From Thermohalobaculum sp039513195 (lineage in GTDB: Bacteria > Pseudomonadota > Alphaproteobacteria > Rhodobacterales > Rhodobacteraceae), in contig JBCCRM010000021.1 in NCBI GenBank assembly GCA_039513195.1, positions 20,378 to 84,377 of the forward strand: a DNA stretch of 64,000 bases, read 5' to 3'. The position numbers were made by a program, and so were the translations under genes. Below, piece after piece: positions 8,237-16,886 of the stretch (positions are counted from its first letter, which is position 1; each line of letters begins with the position of its first letter). The notes below the pieces were generated by a model. The model worked only from the letters and a program-made list of their open reading frames with translations. It was not told the origin of the DNA and searched no databases.

Positions 8237-8722
8237 ATGTATAGATCGATAGCCTTATCAGCCGCCTTGGTCGTGGTTCTCGGTGCGGGTGAGCTCACAC
8301 AGGCGAAATCGAAAATCGATCCTGCTCCTGATGCGCACGCTTCGGCGTGCCATCACTATCAAAATCGTGCGCGATTTAAGTCGAGGCAGGCGCCTTACGA
8401 ATTCGTCACCCTGCTGGCCGAAGCTTGCAGTGCGGCACAGCAATCGATGACGGCTGCCAGCGCGAACGAAAGAGCGACCGCTAAACAGTTCCTGGACCGT
8501 CTTCTGATCCTGCGCGACACGGTTGTGGCGATGAACATGGACCGGGTCTATGGTCCTGATCCGGCGCCCGCGGCAAAGCCGCGACGAACCTATGGCCGGG
8601 TCGGGTCGATCCCGAAAGTCTCCTCGACAGGCGAGTACCTTATCGCCCGCAGCTTGGGAGTGATGGTGGCCTATGACGCCTGGCTTGACAGCGGCGCGGA
8701 ATTCTCGCTGGCTTCGAAGTAG
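8237..8722 (+). CDS. Small exported protein of unknown function
   Basis: A protein of 161 residues starting MYRSIALSAALVVVLGAG, a signal-peptide-like N-terminus. The mature region has two Cys (ACHHYQNRAR and LLAEACSAAQ) and a basic linker (PAAKPRRTYGRV) near residue 115. I do not recognise the family. A GTG nine codons upstream (8210) is an alternative start; neither has a strong ribosome binding site. It follows another exported protein by about 100 bases on the same strand and precedes the sulfotransferase-like gene by 30 bases. Confidence 0.55.
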   Translation: MYRSIALSAALVVVLGAGELTQAKSKIDPAPDAHASACHHYQNRARFKSRQAPYEFVTLLAEACSAAQQSMTAASANERATAKQFLDRLLILRDTVVAMNMDRVYGPDPAPAAKPRRTYGRVGSIPKVSSTGEYLIARSLGVMVAYDAWLDSGAEFSLASK

Positions 8723-8752
8723 CGGCCGGTGACGCAGGGCTGATCGCAAACA

Positions 8753-9511
8753 ATGGCAATACGGACGACAGGAGACATCCTGCGCATCGCTATGTGGTCG
8801 GGCCCGCGCAATATCTCGACGGCGATGATGCGCGCATGGGAGAGCCGGGCCGACACGGCCGTGATGGACGAACCTTTCTACGGCGCCTATTTGCAAACGA
8901 CCGGCTTTCAACATCCGATGCGCGATGCGGTGCTGACGTCTTGCGAGACCGATTGGGACGCTGCGGCCCGTCGTTGTGCCGAGGCGTCTGACGCGCCGAT
9001 CATCTATCAAAAGCACATGTGCCAGCACATGGTGGAGGGCGCGCCCCTCGACTGGATGGTTGCGTGCCGGCATGCCTTTCTGATCCGCCCGCCGGAGGAG
9101 GTTGCGCCGTCCTTTGCCAAGGGCTGGCCCGATATGGTCGAAGACAGCCTTGGCTTCGCGCGTCAAGCAGCGCTGTTCGATCGGGTTGCGGAAATGACTG
9201 GTCAGACGCCGCCGGTGGTCGAGGCGCGCGATGTGCTCGCGGATCCGGCGGGGCTGTTGCGGGCCTTGTGCGACCGTCTGGATGTCGATTTCGATCCGGC
9301 CATGCTGTCTTGGGCGGCAGGGCCACGCGAGAGCGATGGTGTTTGGGGCGCGCATTGGTACGCCTCGGTCAGGGCCTCGACCAGATTTCAGGCTCCTCGA
9401 TGCAAAGAATCGCCAGATTTACCCCCGGCTCTCGCCGAAATTGTGATCCGTGCGCAACCTCACTATGAGAAGCTTCATCGACACAAGATTATGAATAACA
9501 ATAAGAAATAG
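8753..9511 (+). CDS. Sulfotransferase-like P-loop protein
   Basis: A 252-residue protein opening with LRIAMWSGPRNISTAMMRAWESR, the P-loop-like PAPS-binding pattern of a bacterial sulfotransferase family that databases often mislabel as a branched-chain aminotransferase or HAD protein. The following HAFLIRPPEEVAPSF and VEARDVLADPAGLLRALCDRL agree with this family. Its acceptor is unknown. The C-terminus is unusual, with a Lys/Asn-rich tail (HRHKIMNNNKK) encoded by AT-rich DNA at the end of the gene, unlike the surrounding sequence. Confidence 0.72.
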   Translation: MAIRTTGDILRIAMWSGPRNISTAMMRAWESRADTAVMDEPFYGAYLQTTGFQHPMRDAVLTSCETDWDAAARRCAEASDAPIIYQKHMCQHMVEGAPLDWMVACRHAFLIRPPEEVAPSFAKGWPDMVEDSLGFARQAALFDRVAEMTGQTPPVVEARDVLADPAGLLRALCDRLDVDFDPAMLSWAAGPRESDGVWGAHWYASVRASTRFQAPRCKESPDLPPALAEIVIRAQPHYEKLHRHKIMNNNKK

Positions 9512-9784
9512 TGCATCCAAAGGGTCTGTCACTGCCGATAGTTGCAAGAATTCTCAAAAAACGTTGCCATTTTCCCGCGCCCCTGCCTCGGTCTGGGCCT
9601 GAAGCCGAAGAGAAGATCGCAATTCGTTCGAAAACAGTCAGAGTTTCGCCGTTGCGGGCTGGCACAGATGGCGTGTGGCCGCTGCAGTTCAGATATGCAG
9701 CGGAGTGGGTGTGAGAACGGCCTGTAACAGTTGGGATCCGCCGTATGCGGCCTCTCAACTCGTGTATGAGTGAAGGAGCGTTCC

Positions 9785-10132
9785 ATGCGTACCCGCGTGC
9801 GTGCCGGCGATTATGCCGTCTATCTCCATTATTTGCCGGGGTCTGCTTCGGCTTTCCATGTTGGCTTCGGTCGGTTGGATCGGGGTCATCCGTACCAGTT
9901 CGGTGCCATCCGCGGCATTCGTTGGCACCACCATGTTGCCATCTCCGGCTTTCGACCGGAGGATGTCATGGTTGAGCTGAAAGATGTCCATCGCACCGAG
10001 GATGCGGCCGCGGCCGCCCGCGACCGGCTTGCTGCGAAGCTGCCTGGGCTGATTGCGAAGATGCCAAAGCGGCGCCAGCCCATTAGTCCGTTGGAGGCGA
10101 GCCAGATCTTCCAGGGCCTCAAGGCAAGCTGA
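9785..10132 (+). CDS. Conserved-looking hypothetical protein
   Basis: A 115-residue basic protein. I do not recognise it. The start ATG at 9785 has GAAGGAG six bases upstream, a good ribosome binding site, which is the main reason to believe the gene. The sequence has an aromatic/His-rich first half (DYAVYLHYLPGSAS, RWHHHVAIS) and a probable helix with an Ala/Arg-rich stretch (AAAAARDRLAAKLP). No signal peptide or membrane segment is visible. The 273 bases before it hold no gene I can support. Confidence 0.5.
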   Translation: MRTRVRAGDYAVYLHYLPGSASAFHVGFGRLDRGHPYQFGAIRGIRWHHHVAISGFRPEDVMVELKDVHRTEDAAAAARDRLAAKLPGLIAKMPKRRQPISPLEASQIFQGLKAS

Positions 10133-10327
10133 CGGTCATGGCCGCGGCGCAACCAAAGCGTCACGGCTAGCGCATTTTCCGGTCAATCTGGGTCAGATCG
10201 GGTTCGCAAAAGTACGCCGGAACGATCCCTGAGAGCGCGAGAACCGCCGCAATCGGGTCGGAAGGCGCTCTATGTACCACGAGGTGTCCCGTAAACCGGG
10301 GGCGAAACGGCAACTTCGGCGCTGAGG

Positions 10328-10800
10328 GTGGCAAGCAAGAAGTTCGGCGCGATGGCGGTTGTCCAGGCTCTGGATGGGGAGATCGACGACCGGACGCTCA
10401 TCGCCTCTGTCGGCCATCGGGCTTTCGGCAGGTGATTTCCCGGCGGCTCCTCCTGGCGATCGAGGCGGTTAGTGCTGGGCAGATCCCGTTCGACGGCTAG
10501 GATGTCGGGGCAGCTTGCCGAGCGGTCGCCATGCCGCGGTGTTGTATCATAACGTGGGGCTTTGCCTGCAGATCAGTGTGGCCGCCGAGATGCCGGAGCT
10601 CGGCGCGTACCTGCTGCGCAAGCCGCCAGAGCAATCTGGTGGGCAGTGCCGGCTGGTCGCCATTGGGCAAAGCGTTGTTCTCCACCCCGACGTCGTCCGG
10701 ATGGACGAAACGCTGTCAGACCTTGACTCGCAGTTGAGCAACCAATTGCCCAGTGAGATCCGCAGGCCGCAGTTGCGGCTTGGCGGACTTGGTCGTAACC
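10328..10800 (+). pseudogene. Decayed MalK/UgpC-type sugar ABC transporter ATPase
   Basis: A remnant spread over at least two reading frames. The N-terminal part (10328-10432) reads VASKKFGAMAVVQALDGEID, parallel to the usual opening of UgpC/MalK proteins, then a ruined Walker A (VGHRAFGR) and a TGA at 10433. After a shift, RRLLLAIEAVSAGQIPFDG is followed by a TAG at 10498. From about 10560 one frame gives AAEMPELGAYLLRKP, SGGQCRLVAIG, HPDVVRMDETLSDLDSQL and SNQLPSEIRRPQLRLG, clear counterparts of the signature (LSGGQRQRVAIGRA), Walker B/D-loop (MDEPLSNLD) and following helix. Shifts, stops and loss of Walker A make it dead. No permease or binding-protein remnant is recognisable beside it. 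Confidence 0.72.
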
Positions 10801-11990
10801 AGCCGGTGCGGTTTCGCGGCTGGATTTCGCAGGTGACGGGCGCCCCGGGAAAGGCGCAATTCATTGACTGGGATCGAGCGCCGTGGCCTATCCCTACGCT
10901 TCTCAGGACATATGCCCAGGGCGCCGCGTCTGCCTCCAGGAGTGTGGCATCGCGAGCGCCCGCGGCGGTCTTCGACCTAGGTCGCTTGTGGGACGGCTGC
11001 GGATTGCTCTGCTGTGCCTGGGAATGCCCTCCCTCGCGCAGTCCGATCCTGTGCGCGTTGGCGGCCCCACCACTCGCGCCACGGTTGAGCCGCCGCCGCG
11101 TGCGCTGAGCCAACAAGGTGCCGGGAGGCGGTCGCGGCGGCCTTGGACGGCCGGGAAGGCCAGGCCCGCGGCAGCGGGCGGGCCGATCCCGGGCGGAAGG
11201 CCGCCCCTAGAAACTCAGCGCCGTCTGCCCGGTGTAAGGCGCAATGACCTTGGACGCATTCACTGGCGCCAACGCCGGGCTTGGTCGATCCGCTGCGGCA
11301 GATATCAGACGGGAGCGTTTAAATCTCGTCCTCGACTGCCTCGCGCACGGCCACTCTGAAGAGGTCGCGACCCATGGTTCTGGGCACTCGACCTGCTCAG
11401 CAGCGCGCCGCGCATTTGGCTTGGATTTCACCCAATCGGCGATCTCCGGCGGTTCATAGGCGGTCTTCCGCTGGTCGAAACGCTGGTGACGCGCGACCAA
11501 TGGCGGAGCGCCTCGTCGACCAAGTTCCGCCTGGAGATCAGGTCCGGGGCCGCAACCTTGTGCCGCGGCGTAGTGCCCTCGAAGCTCACCACACACGGGC
11601 CGATAACCGCACTGGTCCCTCATGTTCCGCCGGATGGAGGCGAGGTCGTCGTCGAACTGCGCATTCTCCCGGCTAAAGCTGAACGCCTCCGTGGGGCGCG
11701 CAATCATCCGCGCCTTGCCCGCGAAGAACGCCGTTGAGACGCCCTGCTTTCGCGTAGGCCCGCCAGCGTCGTTAGCTGCTCATGGTCCATGTCGAGCCAC
11801 AGCTTTAGCATCGCCTGAGCGGCGACAACCCAGTCTTTCCGGATCGATGGTGTTCGCGTCATGCTTGCCTCCCCGGAAACCGCCTTGTTCTAGTCAAGGA
11901 CCGGCGTCGATGTCTGGAACGGCACTGAGGGCAGCTCGCCGGCACGCTGAGAATTCGTTTGTGCTGGCCTGCGCCAAGCCCTTGGCCGCG
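10801..11990. other. Gene-poor region with degraded reading frames
   Basis: About 1.2 kb without a gene I can support. On the minus strand an ATG at 11860-11862 opens a frame reading MTRTPSIRKDWVVAAQAMLK that runs into a stop, and a second frame (about 11207-11707) continues with ARMIARPTEAFSFSREN and similar sequence, which suggests one frameshifted ancestral gene, family unknown. A run of GC-rich inverted segments lies near 11130-11210. It joins the ABC ATPase remnant, so 10.1-12 kb as a whole looks like a decaying zone. Confidence 0.5.
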
Positions 11991-13463
11991 TCATTTGACC
12001 GGTATCGCGGCGGCGGGCCTGGACGGCTTCGCCGTCGTCTCCCGCCGAAGGGTCTTTGTAGGGAGGCGTCCGACCCTGGCTGTCAGCCCCCCGGCAGGAC
12101 GCGTGGTCAGCCGCACTACCGGGCGCACACGCTCCGGCCGGTCGATGGAAAAGGAGAAGCGGCGCAAAAGGCTCGCGAGGATCAGGGTTCCCTCAATCAC
12201 GGCGAAGGCGTTGCCGATGCAGACCCTTGGGCCGAGGCTGAAGGCGAGATAGCTTCCGGGCTCGATCGCCTTCTCCCGCTGGCCCAGGAAGCGGTCCGGA
12301 TCGAACCGGTCTGGCCACTCCCAAAGGTCGTGATGGCGATGCAAGATCCAGGGCGCGATCATCACCATGGCGCCTTTCGGTACGCGATGCCCCGCAATCT
12401 GCGTGGCCTGCAGCGCGACCCGCGGCAGGAAGGCCACCGGCGGGTAGAGGCGCAGCGTTTCGCGAAAGACGGCGCGGGTGAAAACCAGCCTTTTGACAGT
12501 ATCGAGGGCAATAGGGCCATCGCCCGCAGCCGCCGCCACTTCGGCACGCAAACGAGCGAGCGCATCGGGCTGCTGCGAGAGGATAAAGAGCGCCCAGGTG
12601 ACAGCGGTCGCCGTCGTCTCATGCCCCGCCAAGAAGAAGACCCCGATCTGGTCGATAAGCTCCTCGACCGTAAAACCCTCGCCGGTCGACGGATCACGGG
12701 CGGCGAGAACATCCGCGGCAATGTCGTGCCCTGATGCGGCAGGATCGGCCCGGCGCGCCTCGATCCAGTGGCGGAATTGCCCGCGGATCTTCGCGCAGGC
12801 CTCCATAACCGTTCGGGGTTGGCGGATCTCGGCCCAAGGTTTGCCGAGGATCAGGCGCGAGGGCTGGATGTTAGCCACGCGGTCCTGGAACTGGGCGAAA
12901 TCGTCGAAGACCGACAGGGCGGCGCCACTGTCGAGCGATTGCGAAAATATCGTCCTGCAGATGATGTCAGCGGTCAGGCGGCTGATAGCGGCATCAAGCG
13001 GGAGGGGCTCGCCGCGTTCCGCGACCCCGTCGAGATGGTCCTCGAAGGCCGCAACGCTGTCTTGCATCTGCCCGTAGGCGCGGCCCACATGGATTCGGGA
13101 GAAGCTCGGCTCGATCATGCGGCGCTGCTTTTCCCACGCCGTGCCAGTGCTGATTAGGACGCCGTCGCCGACCAAAGGCCGGAGGGCGCCGACGAAAAGG
13201 TCATTTTTCGGGAAGGCCGCCACCTCGTCGACCATCACCTGGCGCACGAATTTCGGGTCGTTGACCAAGACGATGCCGCGGCGTGAAAACCCCATCCGAC
13301 CGATACGCATTTGGAAAGCGCGGGCAGGCAGCATCTCCAACAGATCGCCCCGCCCGCTCAACAGCGCCCGCATCAAAGCCGGGATCGGCGCAAGAGGGGT
13401 GGGGGCTGGCGGGCGGTACATCGGCGTCTCGGCAAGATCTGTGAAAATGGAAGCGCGTTCCAT
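11991..13463 (-). CDS. Cytochrome P450
   Basis: Heme monooxygenase of 490 residues. The oxygen-binding I-helix motif AGHETT is at residues 279-284, the K-helix ExxR is ETLR at 335-338, and the heme loop FSLGPRVCIG is at 408-417 with Cys415 as the axial ligand. No membrane anchor is evident, so it is presumably soluble. The sequence around the motifs resembles the CYP4/CYP102-like group that often hydroxylates fatty acids or alkanes, but the substrate is inferred only. The C-terminal tail after residue 450 is basic and extra. No ferredoxin or reductase gene is adjacent, so electrons must come from elsewhere. An internal ATG at 13421 is an alternative start. Confidence 0.93.
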   Translation of the reverse strand: MERASIFTDLAETPMYRPPAPTPLAPIPALMRALLSGRGDLLEMLPARAFQMRIGRMGFSRRGIVLVNDPKFVRQVMVDEVAAFPKNDLFVGALRPLVGDGVLISTGTAWEKQRRMIEPSFSRIHVGRAYGQMQDSVAAFEDHLDGVAERGEPLPLDAAISRLTADIICRTIFSQSLDSGAALSVFDDFAQFQDRVANIQPSRLILGKPWAEIRQPRTVMEACAKIRGQFRHWIEARRADPAASGHDIAADVLAARDPSTGEGFTVEELIDQIGVFFLAGHETTATAVTWALFILSQQPDALARLRAEVAAAAGDGPIALDTVKRLVFTRAVFRETLRLYPPVAFLPRVALQATQIAGHRVPKGAMVMIAPWILHRHHDLWEWPDRFDPDRFLGQREKAIEPGSYLAFSLGPRVCIGNAFAVIEGTLILASLLRRFSFSIDRPERVRPVVRLTTRPAGGLTARVGRLPTKTLRRETTAKPSRPAAAIPVK

Positions 13464-13611
13464 TTTGGAATGCCCGCTTCGCCATCGCGTGGCAAGGGCT
13501 GCGGCCGATGCGTGGCAAACGGGGACCGTCTTGGTGCCGCGGCGTCCGATTGACGCGTGTTGGGGCGGACCCTAGGGTGCCGCGCGAACCCGCCGCGCCC
13601 AGGAGATCGCC

Positions 13612-14592
13612 ATGAGCTTCATCGTCCAACCCGCCCCGCCCGCGCGCCCAAATCGATGCCAATTGTTCGGCCCTGGCTCCCGCCCGGCGCTGTTCGAGAA
13701 GATGGCGGCCTCGGCGGCGGATGTGGTGAACCTGGACCTGGAAGATGCAGTTGCGCCCGACGACAAGGAGCAAGCGCGCAAGAACATCGTCGAGGCGATC
13801 AACGACATCGATTGGGGCAGCAAGACGGTCAGCGTGCGGATCAACGGCCTAGACACCCCCTATTGGGTGCGGGACGTGGTCGACCTAATGGAACAGACCC
13901 ATGGCCGGCTCGATCTGATCATGATCCCGAAAGCGGGTAACGCGAAGGATGTCTATACGGTGGACGCCATCGTCTCGGCCATCGAGGCTCAGAAGGGCGC
14001 CAAGAAACGTCTCGGCCTGGAGGTGATCATCGAGACCGCGGCCGGCCTGGCCCATGTCGAGGAGATTGCGGCCTCGAGCCCGCGGATGGAGGCGATGAGC
14101 ATCGGTCCTGCCGATTACGCGGCTTTCATGGGCATGCAGACAACAGCCATCGGAGGTACGCAGGAGAACTACCATATGATCGGCGATCCGCAGGAGGATG
14201 CGCCGCGCCCGATCCATTACGCCGATCCATGGCATTACCCCACGGTCGCCATTGTGGCCGCCTGCCGCACCCACGGTGTGCTGCCAGTCGATGGGCCGTT
14301 CGGCGATTTCTCGGACCCCGATGGGTTCAAGGCGCAGGCGTTGCGGTCGGCCACGCTGGGCATGGTCGGCAAATGGGCGATCCACCCGAGCCAGATTGCG
14401 CTCGCGAACGAGGTCTTTACCCCGTCCGACGCAGCAGTCACCAAGGCAAAGCGGATCATAGAGGCGATGGCCGAGGCCGAGAAACAGGGTGCCGGCGCCG
14501 TCACGCTCGACGGCAAACTCATCGACCTCGCCTCGATCCGCCAGGCGCAGGTAGTCGTTAAGCAAGCGGAGTTGATCGCCGACAATGCCTGA
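13612..14592 (+). CDS. mcl1: L-malyl-CoA/beta-methylmalyl-CoA lyase family protein
   Basis: A 326-residue member of the HpcH/CitE family. MSFIVQPAPPARPNRCQLFGPGSRPALFEKM and DVVNLDLEDAVAPDDK are close to the Mcl1 N-terminus, and the metal/acyl-CoA elements LEVIIETAAGL, SIGPADYAAFMG and MVGKWAIHPSQI are present. The family cleaves malyl-CoA and beta-methylmalyl-CoA to acetyl- or propionyl-CoA and glyoxylate (ethylmalonyl-CoA pathway) or hydrolyses malyl-CoA; the sequence does not separate these. AGGAG lies eight bases before the ATG. It is divergent from the P450 gene with about 150 bases between. Confidence 0.9.
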   Translation: MSFIVQPAPPARPNRCQLFGPGSRPALFEKMAASAADVVNLDLEDAVAPDDKEQARKNIVEAINDIDWGSKTVSVRINGLDTPYWVRDVVDLMEQTHGRLDLIMIPKAGNAKDVYTVDAIVSAIEAQKGAKKRLGLEVIIETAAGLAHVEEIAASSPRMEAMSIGPADYAAFMGMQTTAIGGTQENYHMIGDPQEDAPRPIHYADPWHYPTVAIVAACRTHGVLPVDGPFGDFSDPDGFKAQALRSATLGMVGKWAIHPSQIALANEVFTPSDAAVTKAKRIIEAMAEAEKQGAGAVTLDGKLIDLASIRQAQVVVKQAELIADNA

Positions 14593-14619
14593 GGGGGCAC
14601 TCCCGGCGCTAGAGCAGGA

Positions 14620-16656
14620 TCAGGCGAAGACGAAGTTTTCCTCGCCCAGCAGAGTGTCGACATTGCGAAGCACGATGCTGCCGCCGTCGCCGAGATCGAT
14701 CATCAAGCTGGACCCTCGGTAAAGGGCGATGGAGAGGTCCGAGAAACTGGCTCCATCGGCGATCTGGATGGTGTCGATCCCGGTTTGGAAATCCGTGATC
14801 ACGTCCGCACCGCCGTCGGCGCCGAAAATGAATCGGTCGGCCCCGCCGCCTCCGGTCAGGAAGTCTCGCCCGTCCCGCCCGTTCAGGGTGTCGTCGCCTC
14901 CCCGGCCGATCAGTCGGTTGGTGCCTGCATCCCCGAACAATAGGTCGCCCTGTCGCGATCCAACTGCGCCTTCGACCCCGGAATAGGTGTCGCCGGCAGC
15001 GTCGTTGCGAAAGCCGCGACCAGCGGCGAGGTCGACACGCACGCCGATGGCGGCATTGTCGTATCGGGCGAGGTCGATCCCAGCACCGCCATCGATTTGG
15101 TCTGCACCCGCGCCGCCGATTAGCCAGTCGTTGCCGCCGCCACCGGAGAGTTGGTCATCCCCCGCGCCGCCGTCGAGCCAGTCGCGCCCGGCGCCACCGT
15201 CGAGCCCATCTTCGCCACCGCCGCCATAGATCCGGTCGTCACCCCCCGCGCCGGAGATTTGGTCGTCGCCGCCGACGCCTTTGATTACGTCATTGGTGCG
15301 GCTGCCAGAGATGAAGTCGCCATGATCGCTGCCGACCGCGCGCTCTATACCTTGGAAGATGTCGCCTTCGGCCCATCCCCCATCGCCGGTGCCGCTGGCG
15401 AGGTCGAAGGACACGCCCTCGGTCGCTTTGCGGTAATTGATGAAATCGACCCCGTCGCCGCCGAACAGCCGGTCGGCGCCGCGTCCGCCGTCTAGGACGT
15501 CGTTGCCCCGACCGCCGAACAGGTCGTCGTCTCCGGCGCCGCCGCGGAGAATGTTGCGGACATCATTGCCGAAGAGAAGATCGTCGCCCCCGCCTGCGGT
15601 CGCATTCTCGATCACCGCCCCGGGCGCTATGGCAAGGTTTTGGGATAGATGGCCGACCGAGGACAGGCCGCCTTCTGCCAGGTCGATCTCTTGGTCCATG
15701 TTCCAGCGGGAGACATTGATGGTGTCGATGCCACCGGCGTCCCAGATGGCCACCACCGGATTAATGTTGATGGTGAAATCGAACGCGTCACGGTCTGCAT
15801 TGCTGCCAAAGCCATAGACGGTGTTGCCTGTTCGGGTTGTCATATCGGCGCCATAGAGCGACTGAACAGCGACAATGTCGTTCAGAAGCGGTGTTGCCGC
15901 GAAGGACCGGCCCTGGGTACCCAGGTGATCGGCGCCAGAGCCATTGGCTTGAGCGTCAAAATAGGACATGAGCGTGAAGGCGCGCGTGTCCTGGAAATGG
16001 GTCGCGTCACGGGTATAGCTCGCCGATCCGTTGTACTGCCCCGGATGGGTCAGGCCGAGCGTGTGCCCGATCTCGTGGAGGTAGGTGAGGACGCCATAGC
16101 CGCCGAGGTACAGGTCGCTATCCTCGTCATGGGTCCACCAGGTCGACCCCATCCAAGCCTGCGCGACCACCATGCTGTAGTCGGCGCGCTCGTTGCCGGC
16201 GAGACTGTAGTAATAGCGCGCATAGGTACCGCCGCCGGTGTTGGAGGAGTAGTTGAAGGTGATGTCGGCGGTGGGATCGTCGGTTTCCTCCACCAGATCG
16301 ATGTCGATCAAATCGTCCCAGAGCTGGAACGCCTCGCGCGCAGCAGCCTCTTGTGCTGCCGACATCGCGACGTAGCCGGTGTATTCGGCCGTGTTGACCG
16401 GACTGTCGGACGCGGCGCGACCCGTCCCGATCGAGAAGCTGACCTCGTCTTGGCGCCATGCGATGGAGCCGCGGCCGGCATCGGCGGTGGTTAGGGCGCG
16501 TACGATACCGGTCTGATCGTAGACGGGTTTGGTGGGCGTGCCTTCTGACGCGATCTCCTCGGCCGTGGCGTCGGCTCTTCCGCCGAGCTCATCTTGATCG
16601 GGCGGACCTTGCCGGCAATGCGCGCAGGCGCAGCCGGCGGCATGGTTCGCGAACAT
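14620..16656 (-). CDS. Serralysin-type RTX metalloprotease (M10B)
   Basis: A secreted zinc protease of 678 residues. HEIGHTLGLTH at residues 194-204 is the metzincin zinc site, and the Met-turn follows at TLMSYF (Met230). From about residue 355 there are many calcium-binding nonapeptide repeats (GGAGDDDLFGG, GGRGNDVLDGG and others). Two paralogous spacers in the repeat region, GVSFDLASGTGDG... and GVRVDLAAGRGFRN..., split the repeats into blocks. There is no Sec signal and the C-terminus ends in NFVFA, consistent with type I secretion. No ABC/membrane-fusion exporter is encoded nearby, so it must use one from elsewhere. The N-terminal 45 residues contain a CACAHC cluster of unknown role. Confidence 0.95.
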   Translation of the reverse strand: MFANHAAGCACAHCRQGPPDQDELGGRADATAEEIASEGTPTKPVYDQTGIVRALTTADAGRGSIAWRQDEVSFSIGTGRAASDSPVNTAEYTGYVAMSAAQEAAAREAFQLWDDLIDIDLVEETDDPTADITFNYSSNTGGGTYARYYYSLAGNERADYSMVVAQAWMGSTWWTHDEDSDLYLGGYGVLTYLHEIGHTLGLTHPGQYNGSASYTRDATHFQDTRAFTLMSYFDAQANGSGADHLGTQGRSFAATPLLNDIVAVQSLYGADMTTRTGNTVYGFGSNADRDAFDFTININPVVAIWDAGGIDTINVSRWNMDQEIDLAEGGLSSVGHLSQNLAIAPGAVIENATAGGGDDLLFGNDVRNILRGGAGDDDLFGGRGNDVLDGGRGADRLFGGDGVDFINYRKATEGVSFDLASGTGDGGWAEGDIFQGIERAVGSDHGDFISGSRTNDVIKGVGGDDQISGAGGDDRIYGGGGEDGLDGGAGRDWLDGGAGDDQLSGGGGNDWLIGGAGADQIDGGAGIDLARYDNAAIGVRVDLAAGRGFRNDAAGDTYSGVEGAVGSRQGDLLFGDAGTNRLIGRGGDDTLNGRDGRDFLTGGGGADRFIFGADGGADVITDFQTGIDTIQIADGASFSDLSIALYRGSSLMIDLGDGGSIVLRNVDTLLGEENFVFA

Positions 16657-16886
16657 GGCACGATTCCTTGAACTAAACGCGTGCCGGATCGTCCAGGCAC
16701 ATTATGGAAACTTGATGACGAGATTGAAGAGTACTGGCTAAACCTCTTCACTCGCTTAAGTATTGTGATGAATAGAGATGGTTGATTAAGCATTGCATTC
16801 TGTCGCCCGATAGCCCAAATCAGCGACTGAGGGCAGCGTGGTCGGGCGAGTGCTTACAACCGCTGCGGGCAGACCTTGGGACGCGG

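Noticed and set aside
10515..11108. Apparent intact 197-codon plus-strand gene
   Set aside because: Its middle matches only the C-terminal half of a sugar ABC ATPase; the rest is not gene-like and the N-terminal half lies upstream in other frames. Treated as a pseudogene.
14640..15560. Regular DNA periodicity that could suggest a CRISPR array or satellite
   Set aside because: The period follows the 9-residue RTX repeats of the serralysin (27 bases) and the copies are degenerate; there are no conserved repeats with unique spacers.
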